From Paramacrobiotus metropolitanus (taxonomy: Eukaryota; Tardigrada; Eutardigrada; Parachela; Macrobiotidae), in NCBI RefSeq assembly GCF_019649055.1, contig NW_026570361.1:244760-308759 (forward strand): a stretch of DNA of 64,000 nt, written 5' to 3'. Both the position numbers and the translations under genes were made by a program. Shown here in pieces: positions 20,330 through 31,853 of this stretch. The notes beneath the pieces are model-generated. The model was not told the origin of the DNA, searched no databases, and was given only the letters and a program-made list of their open reading frames with translations. The first letter of the stretch is position 1; each line of letters begins with the position of its first letter.

Positions 20330-23300
20330 ATGTTTATTATATGTTCTAAAAAATTGCTGCTTAGCTGGTTAAGAAATCCAAGTTGCGCTAAACGGCAAGG
20401 TAATTTATTAGTGGTACACCTGCTAACAGAAACGGAGAACAATGTTTCCGCAACGGACAATACAGATGAAGAAATTACCGACGACGGAGTCGAAATAACT
20501 GGCAACGTGGACGCTACGGAAGGAAATGAATATGACGATCCAGTGGATGCCGCTGACAAGGACGGTACTGCTGAAGTCATTGGGAGCAACATGCAGTACC
20601 GTTATTCACACACGGACTGTATAGGATATGGATCGTTTGGCCTTGTTTATAAAGCCAAGGTTACAAAGCGCGGCAGTTACACGGGAGAACAGTTTGTCGC
20701 TGTCCAACTGATGCACGTCCCAAATGATTCTTTGGATGCTGATGAAAAAGAAAGCTGGAGGAATGTCTTGACAAAATTGAGAAAGTTCATTGAACTTACT
20801 AACAAGCACCTCGTGGCCTATCATAAAGTTTCCGTCACCATGTCTACCGGTGGAGCGATGATCGAGCTGGCAATGGACTACCATAAAGGTGAATGAAAAA
20901 AAACAGATCTTTCAGTTGACCAAACCCCCAATTTATTACCATAGTGTGCTAAACAGACTAGAATTCATTTCTCAAACAACTTTAACACGTCAGAGTCTTA
21001 GATTTAGCAAGCCCAAAACAGGCACATAAATTTGTTGAGGGCCCCTCTCAGGCCCGCAAGCGTTCAAGGGTGGGGGCTCTCATTTATCATAAACAAATGC
21101 CACTAGGAGCGGTTTCTTGGGGATTGCTATTCTGTACATCAATCATACGGCTACATTGAACTAGAATTTGTGAACCCTTCGTGTTCAAGGTACGGAATTT
21201 CTACTGTATTTTGAACTTTTACGGGCATTGCGATGTATAGCCGTGGGTGCGATTCATGGACCATTCCAGTTGCCGAGCACCCAAGGGATTTCTCTGTGTT
21301 TCTTCGTTCCTGGAACTGGTTTTTTCAATCTGTTCACTTCCAGGAAGTCTGGATTATTAGATCCGTTCCAGTTAATTTTTTCAGTGTTCACTTTGCACAA
21401 GTGTTCACTATTTGCCACCCTCCCTTTTTTTTAATAAGCGTCCAGTGTACACATCATATTTTTTTCACTTGATGCGAGAGATCGAGTCACAGGTTTTGCT
21501 CTAGTGTTAGTATTCTAACTTTCTCCTTTAACTTTAGTATTCTAATGTTAGTATTCTGAAGATGTCTTGTTAGGTGTGAATTACTTATTTTGTTCAGGTT
21601 TGTAACTCCACTTGTTATTACGCGTACGAGCATTTTTTAGGTGACCTTGCTGGTTTCCTTAAAGCAACAAAGAAAAATGCAGAGCTACGAAGTAATTATA
21701 CCTGTAGAAAGATCATGAAATTCACTCTGCACATTGCTCGTGGATTGGAGTTCCTCCATAAAAATGGAATAATCCATGGAGATTTAAAGCCAAAAAATAT
21801 CCTTGTGAAAATCACTGAAAACGACCGCGAAAAGCTTCTAATCAGTGATTTTTTCGATGTAATGCAAATGAAGCTAAGCCACGCTTGTTCCTCGGATACG
21901 TCGCACCGTCGTGGCACGATACGCTACATGTCACCGGAAAAGCTGAATAAATTGTTTCGAGAAACGCTAGATGTACCAGGAAGAAAAACAGATATCTGGA
22001 GTCTTGGCTGCATAATCCTGGAGATGGCTGAAAGTTTGATCAACGTTCCCAGAAAGCGCGTCATACTGGATGGAAAAGTTGTGGAGGTTGGAAGCGATGT
22101 AAGTAGTACCGGCTATGCCCATCTGATCGTTGACGGTTATGCGCCGTTCGTGGATGGCGAAATTGAAGAAAGCTTGGCGCGGGTCATTCAGCAATGCTTG
22201 TGTCGAGCTGATGCTGACAGAATATCCGCAGACGCGCTCGTACGCATCTTCAAGATACAAAAGAAGCCGGTTGTGGTGTTTTTTGCTCACCCCGGTCATA
22301 ACATCGATCAGGTGCTGATATTTGATCCGTCCACCAGTTCCTTCAATACTCAAGAAGTCCCCGGATCACCTTCAGCCGTACGGGAACCATACGCCGTCCT
22401 AGCCGGTCCGAAATCAGAAATGATGCTCGTACAACGAGGAAACACTGACGCAGGTTTAAGTGATGTGTTCCGCTTCTGGAATGTGAGGGAAGGGAAATGG
22501 CGTGAGATTACGCCTTCGAGACAGTCATTATTCAAAGAAGCGATTGCAGTGAAGCACAGGGTGTATCTTTGGGACAAAATGAAATCCTTTGTGGAAATGA
22601 ATGCTTTTACTGGCAGGATTGTCTCGCTGAAGGCACCTCCGCCTCGGAAAGCTTATCAGTAAGGCAAAACGCCCTTTTTATGCTTAATATTTCCATTTTT
22701 TCAACAGCTTTTATACGGTTCTAGTCGAGTGATACGGTATAGATACACGAGTGTAAACGATTTTAATAAAGCTTTTCTATTGTAGTCATGATCTAACTGC
22801 CGTGGCAAAATGTGACCAGCACATATTCTATGCTACCTGGGATTGCTTGTTGCGTTACGACACGAAGAACCACGAATGGCGGTCTTTACCAAATCTGCCA
22901 GAGATGCGATGGGATTTTGCAATTGGCGTCATTAATGGTTACATATATATCATTGGCGGAAAGGTAGCTGAGCCTGTAGGTGGCAATACGGAGCGCAGTG
23001 CAACAGCTGACTGTATTCGTCTAAATCTCGATGCTCCTGATCCTGCTTGGGAAACGATACAGCCGCTTGCGCAACCGAGATACTGTCATGCGGCATGCGT
23101 TGTCCAGGATCGCATTTACGTCTGCGGTGGCAGATATGCTGCAGAACAGCACGCCCTCGAAACGGAGTCTTACGATACCAAACGCGACGAAGGTTGGTCG
23201 ACCGTCAACTTGCTGGAGAAGGATATCCAGTTGCTATCAAACTTTGCAGCACTTATTAAGCCCAGAGATCCGTGGTGTGGATCATTAACCGCAGTAACTG

Positions 23301-23341
23301 TTGATATGGAAAGTGAGATTGTGATAGACTTTCCCGGTTAA
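20330..23341 (+). CDS. kinase-Kelch fusion protein, copy 1
   Basis: Three exons, 20330-20888, 21641-22658 and 22786-23341, join in phase to 710 residues. The intron ends are GTGAAT-TTTTAG and GTAAGG-TTGTAG. Exon 1 has an acidic N-terminal extension, then the kinase N-lobe: GYGSFGLVYKAKV is the glycine loop, but the ATP-binding Lys is replaced (VAVQLM; both relatives have VAVKTV). Exon 2 has IIHGDLKPKNIL (HRD changed to HGD), SDFFD in place of DFG, GTIRYMSPEKL, DIWSLGCIILEMAE, and then the first propeller blades. Exon 3 has Kelch repeats with YIYIIGGK and RIYVCGGR. Relatives at 31854-35006 and 39795-41900 share the same exon phases. Kinase activity is doubtful without the Lys. The propeller suggests protein binding. 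The exact start codon is uncertain; homology to the relatives begins only near residue 70. Confidence 0.82.
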
Positions 23342-23599
23342 AGTTAGATTTTAATCAAGCGGCTTATTTCGGAATTGACTTATAGACTCTTGTCCTGTTA
23401 ATAAATGTCGAAAAACGGAAAACAGATGCAAGGTAGCTCTAAATGCGATAAATGTAGCTGTAGTATGCATTGGTGTTGGGTTACCCCTTTCGAGAAGCAA
23501 ATTGTCGTTTTTCTTATTTCGATGGCTGTGTCAGGGTACAACTAGTTAAAGTACCTACAGTTTCTACGGACAGTCACGCCTGATACGATTGGAAAAGAA

Positions 23600-23785
23600 T
23601 AAGTAGTGCATAAAGCATCCTCCAGAGTCCATTAGTAAGTACCAACACTCTTGCGGCGAATAAAATCTTGGATCGCGGAGGCATATGCAAATAAACGTCT
23701 GAAGTCTGAAAACCAGAACCGGGAAAATATATAAGAATAAGGTTACGATGTGAACAAGCTGAAAGATTTGGAATAAAAAAGCCAA
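23600..23785 (-). pseudogene. GPCR fragment (TM5 region), relic
   Basis: The minus strand aligns at DNA level with 47175-47330 in the GPCR remnant. Shared words include CTTGTTCA, ATCGT, TTATTCTTATAT, TTTTCCCGGTTCTGGTT and CAAGAGT. In protein terms LVHIVTLFLYIFPVLV matches LVHIVIALFLYVFPVLV. It covers only the fifth membrane span and part of the following loop, and no other GPCR part is present, so it is a decayed duplicate. Confidence 0.6.
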
Positions 23786-23829
23786 TACGGCATTTGGAAG
23801 TGGAGGGCCAAATCTCCCATAAAAGCGGG

Positions 23830-24227
23830 ATCAGGGTGCGTCCTGGGAAGGATGGGCGGGATCAGGGTGCTGGGAAGGATGGGCGATTTGTCGCACCGGA
23901 AATTCTAGACACCCATAAGGAAAACCATTTGCACACCGGACGCAATGGTGATACATGGAGTCTCGGGTGTAGTGCACTGCATCTGGCCAGTGGTCAACCT
24001 CCGTTGTATAAAGGCGCTATAAAGACAAGCCTATCAAGTTGGAAATGGCTGTCCTTTATCATCTGCATACCACAAAAAGCCTGCCGGAAATTCCAAACTG
24101 GATACCGAGCAATATACGAAGCTTCGTTACAACGTGTTTGCAATTTAATCCGACTGACCGGCCATATGCTGCGATGCTTGCCACAAGCGGGTTGATGTGC
24201 ACTAGTAGCGATGATTCTGATTTCTGA
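23830..24227 (+). pseudogene. STE-like kinase C-lobe fragment, frameshifted
   Basis: The first part reads FVAPEILD (APE motif) and GDTWSLGCSALHLASGQPP (helix F). The frame then shifts near 24010-24030 to continue as KPIKLEMAVLYHLHTTKSLP, then PSNIRSFVTTCLQFNPTDRP. That order (LHTTKSLPEIP and CLQFNPTDRP) is typical of MAP3K/STE11-type kinases. N-lobe and catalytic loop are absent. A relic of the same gene end is on the minus strand at 14015-14215. Upstream, 23820-23890 contains a short duplicated GGATGGGCG-GGGATCAGGGTGC piece. This is a broken fragment, probably left from duplication. Confidence 0.6.
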
Positions 24228-24719
24228 TTATCGAGCATCCCGCGGCGGAACCTTCTCCCGGAAGGCGTTGCTGAATACTGGAAACACTCAATTGCTTTTT
24301 GATTTTTTGTAAAAGCGGTCATACTAACAACACCTGCAGGTTTGTCCCGCTGAAACCGAGGCCGTCGTGATGGCCTACATTGTCTCGTCTGATATGAGCA
24401 TATAGGAAGTGTTGTACTGCGCTTTTTGTGAAAATGTTATAAATAGTGTACCATCAGTTTTATTATACAGTATTTGGAAACTGTTCGAAGAATTGTTTTC
24501 GGTGACAAGCTGTACTGTGTGCTGTTGTATGAGAAATGGTGTTTTATGGGTATGTAAACGACTGCAAAGTACAAATCAATAAACATGTATAAGTCAACCA
24601 AACAGTCAAAGCGTTTCAATGTCACAACAGAAAGATTTCATCAAACTTTTCAACTGCATCCATTGTCCCTATAACTGAATCCGCGATTCCCGCTGTATCT
24701 CCAAGGACAATTAATTAAC

Positions 24720-24960
24720 CGCTGACAGAGATGATTGTACACCGCCAATGACCTGTTTACCCTGCACGTGTGTGCTTCGCTTTGTGTAGAAAGATATCAT
24801 CGTTGAAATTATCAACAATATGTTCCGATGACATCATTAGGTGTACGTTAAACTGGTGAAACAATTCAGAGCCAGGAGGAAGAAGGCTGTAGGGTGGATA
24901 TAACAAGACTGGTAAACCATTTTACGATTGCGTGACTGTTTGCGGCTGTGTAGCTGGTAT
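24720..24960 (+). repeat. dispersed repeat, copy 2 (partner at 3300-3545)
   Basis: Matches 3300-3545 over its length, with several small gaps. The short frame present in the partner is interrupted here by stops. No terminal inverted repeats are evident. Confidence 0.55.
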
Positions 24961-25314
24961 GAACGGGCTGACAATGCCTGACATGACGTGATGGACCAAT
25001 GTTGTGTTTCGCTACTCGCATGCAATTCGTGCCGCTGTCACAGCGGCACGAATTAATCTGCTAGCCATAGGCTCATAGCAAACGGTTTCAATCAATAAAC
25101 CTTTAGCAATGATTTACGTAATTAACGTCTTACGGTTAGCATAACAGCTCTGGATTCAACAACTACGGTTAACAATTATAAGCTCAAATGAAAAAGGAAA
25201 AAAAAAGCAGCCTTTAATGCACGAACATACAACTAAACGAAAGCACAAGCAGCGATTTGAATTAATTCGCTTCCTCTGGCGACGGCTACGTAAGACCACT
25301 CTTTGCTTCTCAGT
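24961..25314. other. PITRM1 3' flank with a perfect hairpin
   Basis: Positions 25024-25054 form a perfect palindrome with 15-base arms (AATTCGTGCCGCTGT) around one base. An A-rich run at 25190-25206 lies downstream of the PITRM1 stop codon. Nothing else is recognised. Confidence 0.6.
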
Positions 25315-28300
25315 CTACCCCACGCCGCTGCTCACCACCCTCCATCCCTGCTTCTCCACCACGGCATCCGCCGGCCCGAAGAGCGTCGACACGGCCTGCT
25401 GGTCGTCCCCTAAGTACTTGCTGGTCGCCAGCACCAACTGCTTTCTGGTCACAGCCAGCAGCTCTTCGCGGTGACACTGGTACATTTCGTCGCTCATGGA
25501 GTAGAGGAACTGATTCCGGCCCTCATCGCTGGGGGGCCACAGATCGTCTACTTCGCCGAAGATGCGCAGCTTGGAATCCTCCACGTCCTGGTCACTGAAC
25601 TCACCGTTACTGGCCCATTCCACTGACCGCTTGAACGCCTAGGGAATGCCCACATTGAACAGCAGCGTTTTCTGTCACTTACAGAATTTTCTGCTTTCAG
25701 CGGGTACATATTTGTGTTTTTTTCTGTTGTTGAATTTGTATTGCTCGGTATCTTACTACTTAATTTTTTTCTGAAGTTTATTTCCATTCTTTAAGGCAAC
25801 ACGCAACACAACGTGTTTGAACATAGGTAGTTTTGTTCATTACCTCGAAACGTTGCACGCAGTTGGGATTTCGATAGGAATAAAAGTGAAACAAGCCATC
25901 GTGCGCCAGCCAGGCTCTGTCGCAGTTCTCATGGATCTCATTACAGCGAAGCTTGGCAGTGAGCAGATGGGCCAGCACACGCAGGGCGGGGTAATCGGCA
26001 TGATCGAACGGTACTACCGGGCAGGACTTGGAAGCACAGTGCATCTCGAATGGAAAGGTTACGTAAGTGCACTGGCCGCCTCTCGGTTCGAAGGTCGCCT
26101 CCGGTACCAATGGCTGATGTCTGCCGTTACCGTCCACCACTGATAGAAATTCGCCTGCACAAAACGTCACCTTAACCAGTGTCCTAGACTTAAAAGGAGT
26201 ACAACATAGTACATACAACATGCTTATTCGGAGACTTATGTCAACTGTCAAAGCTCAGCGAAGACGATTTCTTCGGTGCTTTAGGGAAAGTGTTTTTGCC
26301 TGATGACTTAGAGTGAGTCTCAAATTATAAGCGAATCAAGCGGTACGCGAAGCCAACTCGCACTATGGCAGATATTCATGTGCTTGTAGGTACCTAATTC
26401 GCCCATAGCCGTTTTCATGATTTCCGGCGTGGTGTTCAGCGAGCAACACATCCGGTCTTTGGTCAAGACATGTTTGGCAATAAGCCGCAGTTTCTCGAGA
26501 GTCGGTCGCAGATCGCCGGATTCAACCAGGTGGCGCAGAAAACGAATCTGCTGCAAACCAGTCCATTCTTCGCGCAGGCACGCAACGGACTGCAGTTGCG
26601 AAGCCTGATATGAGACGGCGTACCAGTACCCGCGGTCGCCTGTACAAAATATCATGAGAGTCACAGCCACAACCAGTAACCACCAGCTAAAAACGCTACC
26701 AGTCATCAGTTACTGAGTTACAAGAAATATTCAAAATATACGGAGTATAAGAAACAGTAAATTGCAAAGTTGTGAATTCAGAGCTGCATAATTATTACAA
26801 CACAACCGCGTCGGCTATAATTCTATGTTGTTACGCTTTCTTCCCGCCAGATGTGATCGCGCGGTTGTTATCAAGCCGATTACAGTATATACTGTGACTG
26901 CCGTTGAATTTGTCAGCTGTTCAGCTGTTCCATGGAACGGTGCGAAACGGCTTGACCTCGATGCACGAAAACCATAAATTCCTTGTTATTATAATAAGCT
27001 AAATTACCGTTCTTAAGGCGCACCGCGAATAACTTACCGGTGAGACTGGCGATCGTTTCGTCGCGCATCTGCCTGAGCAGCACTGCAAAGTGGTGCAAGT
27101 CTTGCAGACAGAGGCGGGTGAAAATGTCTTTCCACAACGCGAACATGGCGGGGATGTTGCGGTCCAGACAGTGGGAGGAGAGGATGATGCCCTGTTCGTA
27201 CTTGCCTGTAGAAGGGAAGCGCTGGGCGGCGTGAAATGCCGCCGACAGACCACCGGTCGTCAGTTCAATGCGTTGACTAAGCTGGCGATAGTCCAGTTCG
27301 CCGGCGCCCATGCTCGTAACGATCCAACAGAACAACGGCACGTACGGGCGCAGTTCAGCGGGCAGACCTTCCGTCGAAATCAGCGCGCGAAAATATGTCA
27401 TGCCTGCAAATTGACGCACACCTAAACATACTCAACAAAGCAGAATCAGGTGCGATATTTCCAAAAAAACTTGTTTCAACATAAGATCAAATCAACAGGC
27501 AACTTTGTTCTCAGTTGTATATAAACTATTTTACCATGATAGCAGGCGTTTCAATTAAAACAATTACAGTACGGAATAACTGTGCAAAATAGTTTAGGTT
27601 TTGTTTTTCTCAACCAATATATGGCGTAGGTATTTGTGCTGTCTTACCACTGGTGGGCGCCGACACACAGAATATCGGCGTATTTTCCACATTAATTTCC
27701 CGGATGCTGGCACGCGGCAGCGTCGGCTCGATATCCGAGAGTTTCAACGTGGGGAGCACGGACACGTCCTGGACCTTCTTCTGGTCGTCCTCCAACTCCT
27801 TGGCTTGGGATAACACTCCTACCCGACGCACCAAGCTCCGCGGTGGATTGCTTACCGACAGCTTTTCCCCCAACAATCGGCCTTCCTTCTCCCTCATGTG
27901 CTCGCCGTACGCCGCATCTGCCTTCATTATCAGCGTCACGTTGTGCGCATTGTCCTGTACAGAAAAACTCCAGCTTAAAATTAGACACCTGCAGCAGCCT
28001 AAAGGGTTTTTTTCGTCCTCGTTATTGGTAAATGAATAATCCTTTTAAGATTCAAATGTCCGTTTTTTGAAATACAATTTACTGCTGCGGCATTAGCCGC
28101 TTCTCACTTCTGGGCTTCAGGCTTCAGCTACTGTGTGCAGTGACCTGCGCACTGTAATACTCAAATGCAATAAAGCTGTCTTTTATTCGATCTGAATTCT
28201 GTGTCATTTAAGAAAAAAATAATTTAAACTTATACATATTTATACATAATTTATACTAATAAGCCTAATAATTTGGGAGCGATGGCCCGCCCCAAACCAC

Positions 28301-31221
28301 AATTTATAGCATAAGTAAATTAACTGACCTGCAAATACGCTTTAACCTTTTTTTGCAGGTATTCTGGATCGCCGGCCATCGCCTGGCGGAACCGATCGAA
28401 GAGCAGGGTGATTTGAAGGTGGTCGATGGGGTCGGCGTCATGGTTGCAAAGCGGTATCAGGCTGCGTAGCAGGTTCTGCCCGAAAGTCTTCTCAACTGGG
28501 GGCAGGCATAGCTCCACCTCGTGGAGGATAGCCTGCACGTGTTCCGCCTTGAATCCTGTCTTCACGACGCTGTCGATTGTCGAGCGAATAGTACAGATAA
28601 TCTTTTGTGTATCTTCCTCCGCAACGTTCTGCACACCGAACACAGCTGCCTCATGAGGACACACATCCATACAACTTACCACAATTCATAAAATGCTTGA
28701 TGATTTATACGTATACGAGGATGCACGCAGTCAAACCGACAGTAAATTTTTTAAGCTAGACCAACCGACAACCGCGCACATAGTGCAAGCGAATGCCAAC
28801 CATCCACGGATGGCTGTCATCTGTACTACGCATACAGTGCAAACGGTACCTCCCATCCACGGGCGGCTATAATGTGAAAAAATATTCTGCTTGTGTGCGT
28901 GGTTGTCGGTTGGTGTCGCTGAAAAAACTTACTGTCGGTTCGACTGCGCGCATCCTCGTACTGTAATCATTCGTACCTTTAAGCCGACACTGAAGAAGCC
29001 TTCCCGTACGGCGTCGAGATGATTTCCCGTTCCCGGTGAGTAATCGGCACCCAGCTTACTCTGCAGTAACGTGGCCTGAAAAGGCGCTTGCGGCCCGCTT
29101 AGGAGAAGTTTTCCCAGCAGGGCTATGCATGACGTTTCGAGAGGGTCCCGCACGTCCGGCCATAAATACGATACGGATACCGTCACGTTTTTGTTAACCG
29201 GCGCCAACGAATTTACGGGACCTACAAAACGCTCACCAGCACAGTGTACAGTGGTACACTCAAACAGTACTTCAATTTAAACGAGGCTTTTTATTCTTCG
29301 TCTTTCAATTTTCTCCTGTTCCTTCTACGTAGAACTAATTTAATTCGGTTTAAAGTGAATGTTAACCCATATTCGGTTTTATTAAGAAAAACGAAAATCG
29401 AAAGAGAATTCATTATTTTTTTATAAAGCATGTCTAAAAGTGTACATGACACATATCTCATACATCTCAAATATCTTATACACATATCTTGTACTCGTAC
29501 ATCCTATGCATACCAAGGGCTAGTAATTTATAAACACGACTTTTATTTCTCTGCACGCAGGAGAGCAGATATTCGTATCTTTGAATGATTGTATACTCGT
29601 AATTAATTTTAACGTATTTCATTTTAACAAGGTTGTTCCACATGAATATATTGAATTTTCATTTCTAACTGTTGAGTTACCGGGAAAGGTTACTTCCCGG
29701 GGCTGTGCCCAGCGCGGCTCTGGCGGGACCTGGCTATCGATGGGCTGTTTATCATAATGGCGTAGCACAGCGGTCTCCACGAAGTCCAAGTGGCTCTCCA
29801 ATGGTATGTTGCCGTAACTGAAGAAGCGGGCATTCGTGGGATGGTAGTAGGCCGCGTGAAAGCTGCGCAACTGCTCCCACGTCAAGTGGGGCATCTCCAT
29901 GGGATCGCCGTGACTATCGAAGCCGTACGTCCCCGACGGCAGCAGGTAGTTCGGAATTCGGCGAGCGTACAGGCTTTCGGCGTCTCTGTAGACACCTTTC
30001 ATCTCCATAAAACCCACGCCGCTGAAGGCAAAGCTGGTCAGGCACGAGCTTGGATCATACAAATCCCACGGCTCCACACGGATTCCTTCTTGCCTGCAAA
30101 AAAGTATTCCCAAAGGTAAACAACATTCACAACATGCATTATCCAATTCAGTTGGTAAAACATTATCCGTGCCTTATTCAGTATGGTAAATGAACTGCAA
30201 CTGTTCACGGTTTTGTCTTTTTTTATTTCTTTTAAATTTCACAATTTCCAGTCGGCAAGACTAAATAAAGGAAAGTCTGGTAATGCTATTTTTATGTAAC
30301 GGTATCCGATAATATTGTTTTCGTTTTATCACTCGTCCCTTTATTAAGGGCGAAAATCATATTAACATTGATTGTCATTAAATAATTATCCAATACGTAA
30401 TTTTACAGAAAAAAGCGATTTCGGAATTCGATGCCTTCAGTATAGTTCATTGGATGTTCATAATGTTATTATGGTTATTTCATTAGTCGTACGAGTACCT
30501 GTAAACATTTCTTTACATATATGTACTTATCTGCACGAGCATGGTTATTAAACATTAAATTTTTATTTATCCCGATTGACCTTTGACAGTACTAGTAATA
30601 ATTTATGGTGATTAACCGATTCAACAACAACATGACAGGAGTAACTGACCGAAAATCGACCTTCCTGAGAGTGGGGAAGAAAGTAGCATCTAGGAAGACA
30701 TCCAGGAGGTTGACAAAATCTTTCCTGTTGGGCGTGGAAAAGGCGTACATGGTATGGTCGCTCTTGGTGGATGTGTCCATGAAGGTGGCCAGCGAGCGGT
30801 TCTGCATGTGTACAAGAGGATGGCGCACGGGGAAGCGGCGCGATCCGCAAAGCACCATGTGCTCCAGGATGTGTGCCACACCGGTGTTGTCACGGGGAGG
30901 AGTGCGGAAGACCACGGCGAAGGCGTTGTGACGGTCGGCGCGTGCCAGATGCAGGTGCTGGGCGCCGGTGCTGACGTGCAGCAAGTGGACTGCCGTCAGC
31001 GCCAGCTCCGGCACGGTCTCGTTGCGTAGAACCGTAAAGCCGCCGATACGTTTCCCGGCGGGGTACTCGACTAGCGGCGCTGCGGATAACTGAGTAAGGC
31101 TCTGGCTTGACTGGCGACTGGGCCAGTGAACGTACGGGTCGAGGCGGTTGTGCTGAAGCCACGTTCGACAGTGCAGCAGACGGAAAGCGGGCAGCTGGCG
31201 GAGCGTCCGCACCACGGACAT
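25315..31221 (-). CDS. PITRM1: presequence protease, mitochondrial (M16C metalloprotease)
   Basis: Nine exons with canonical GT-AG ends and matching phases: 31221-30650, 30093-29681, 29221-28977, 28628-28329, 27954-27648, 27403-27038, 26639-26394, 26154-25844 and 25638-25315. They total 3084 bases, or 1027 residues, close to the human enzyme. The protein degrades cleaved targeting peptides in the mitochondrial matrix. The first 45 residues are Arg/Leu/Gln-rich with almost no acids, as in a mitochondrial targeting peptide. The inverted zinc motif HILEH is at residues 117-121, and the third ligand is probably E221 in MEMKG. Exon 5 has the family block LKLSDIEPTLP, and exon 6 has LPAELRPYVPLFC and EQGIILSSHCLDRN. 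Exon 8 has HDGLFHFYSYRNPN, but the Gly/Tyr-rich loop expected just before it is replaced by ENCDRAW. A MITE fills most of intron 3. A decayed copy of exon 1 is at 38770-39235. Confidence 0.95.
28716..28958. mobile_element. MITE, 243 bases, copy 2, inside PITRM1 intron 3
   Basis: Same family as 13730-13969: ends CGAGGATGCACGCAGTCAAA and its inverted partner, TA on both sides (28714-28715 and 28959-28960). It starts 18 bases inside the intron from the splice donor. Without it the intron would be about 103 bases, like the other short introns here, so the insertion did not destroy splicing signals. Confidence 0.9.
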
Positions 31222-31853
31222 TCTGGCTAACCGTGTAACACGTTTTGGTAGTAATTAGATTCCAGGCAAACAGCCTTTTATTTCCTGTCTGAATAATCAC
31301 GCGGGACGATCATGTTGGCATGTAGAATTTGGTAACCAATAAAGCAACAATTCTGCTGATAGGAATACAAGGGAAACGACCAAGATTGCATTGATTGATT
31401 GGTTTCGACGAAGCATCAAACTCTAATACTATACTCTGTACTCAGATACTCAGTAGATCAAGAACAGGTTTGGCGTCTGAGTTCACAGTATTCATGAATT
31501 GTTTTTGACTGTTTGCAGTTACAATTCACAGACTGTGAATGTTGTTCAACTGTTTTCCCTGCACTGTGCTATAACAGGTTGCACTTGTAATTTATAAAAA
31601 CTCATGTCGCAGCAGTGCAGATTTATTATACATAACCGCTCATAAAGCTTGCATGATGCAACATGGACCAGCATTTCAAGAATAACCGCAGGCAATACCG
31701 GTACTACATGGTAATTTTTAGAACAGGAAATGACGGCATTAATTTTGCAAGTGCACCCTTGGATCATGAATATTAAAGCATGACATAATAGAAAACACAG
31801 AAACAAAATCTTATACACGCAGCTGAAGAATATCGCTATCAAACAGGGTAATA

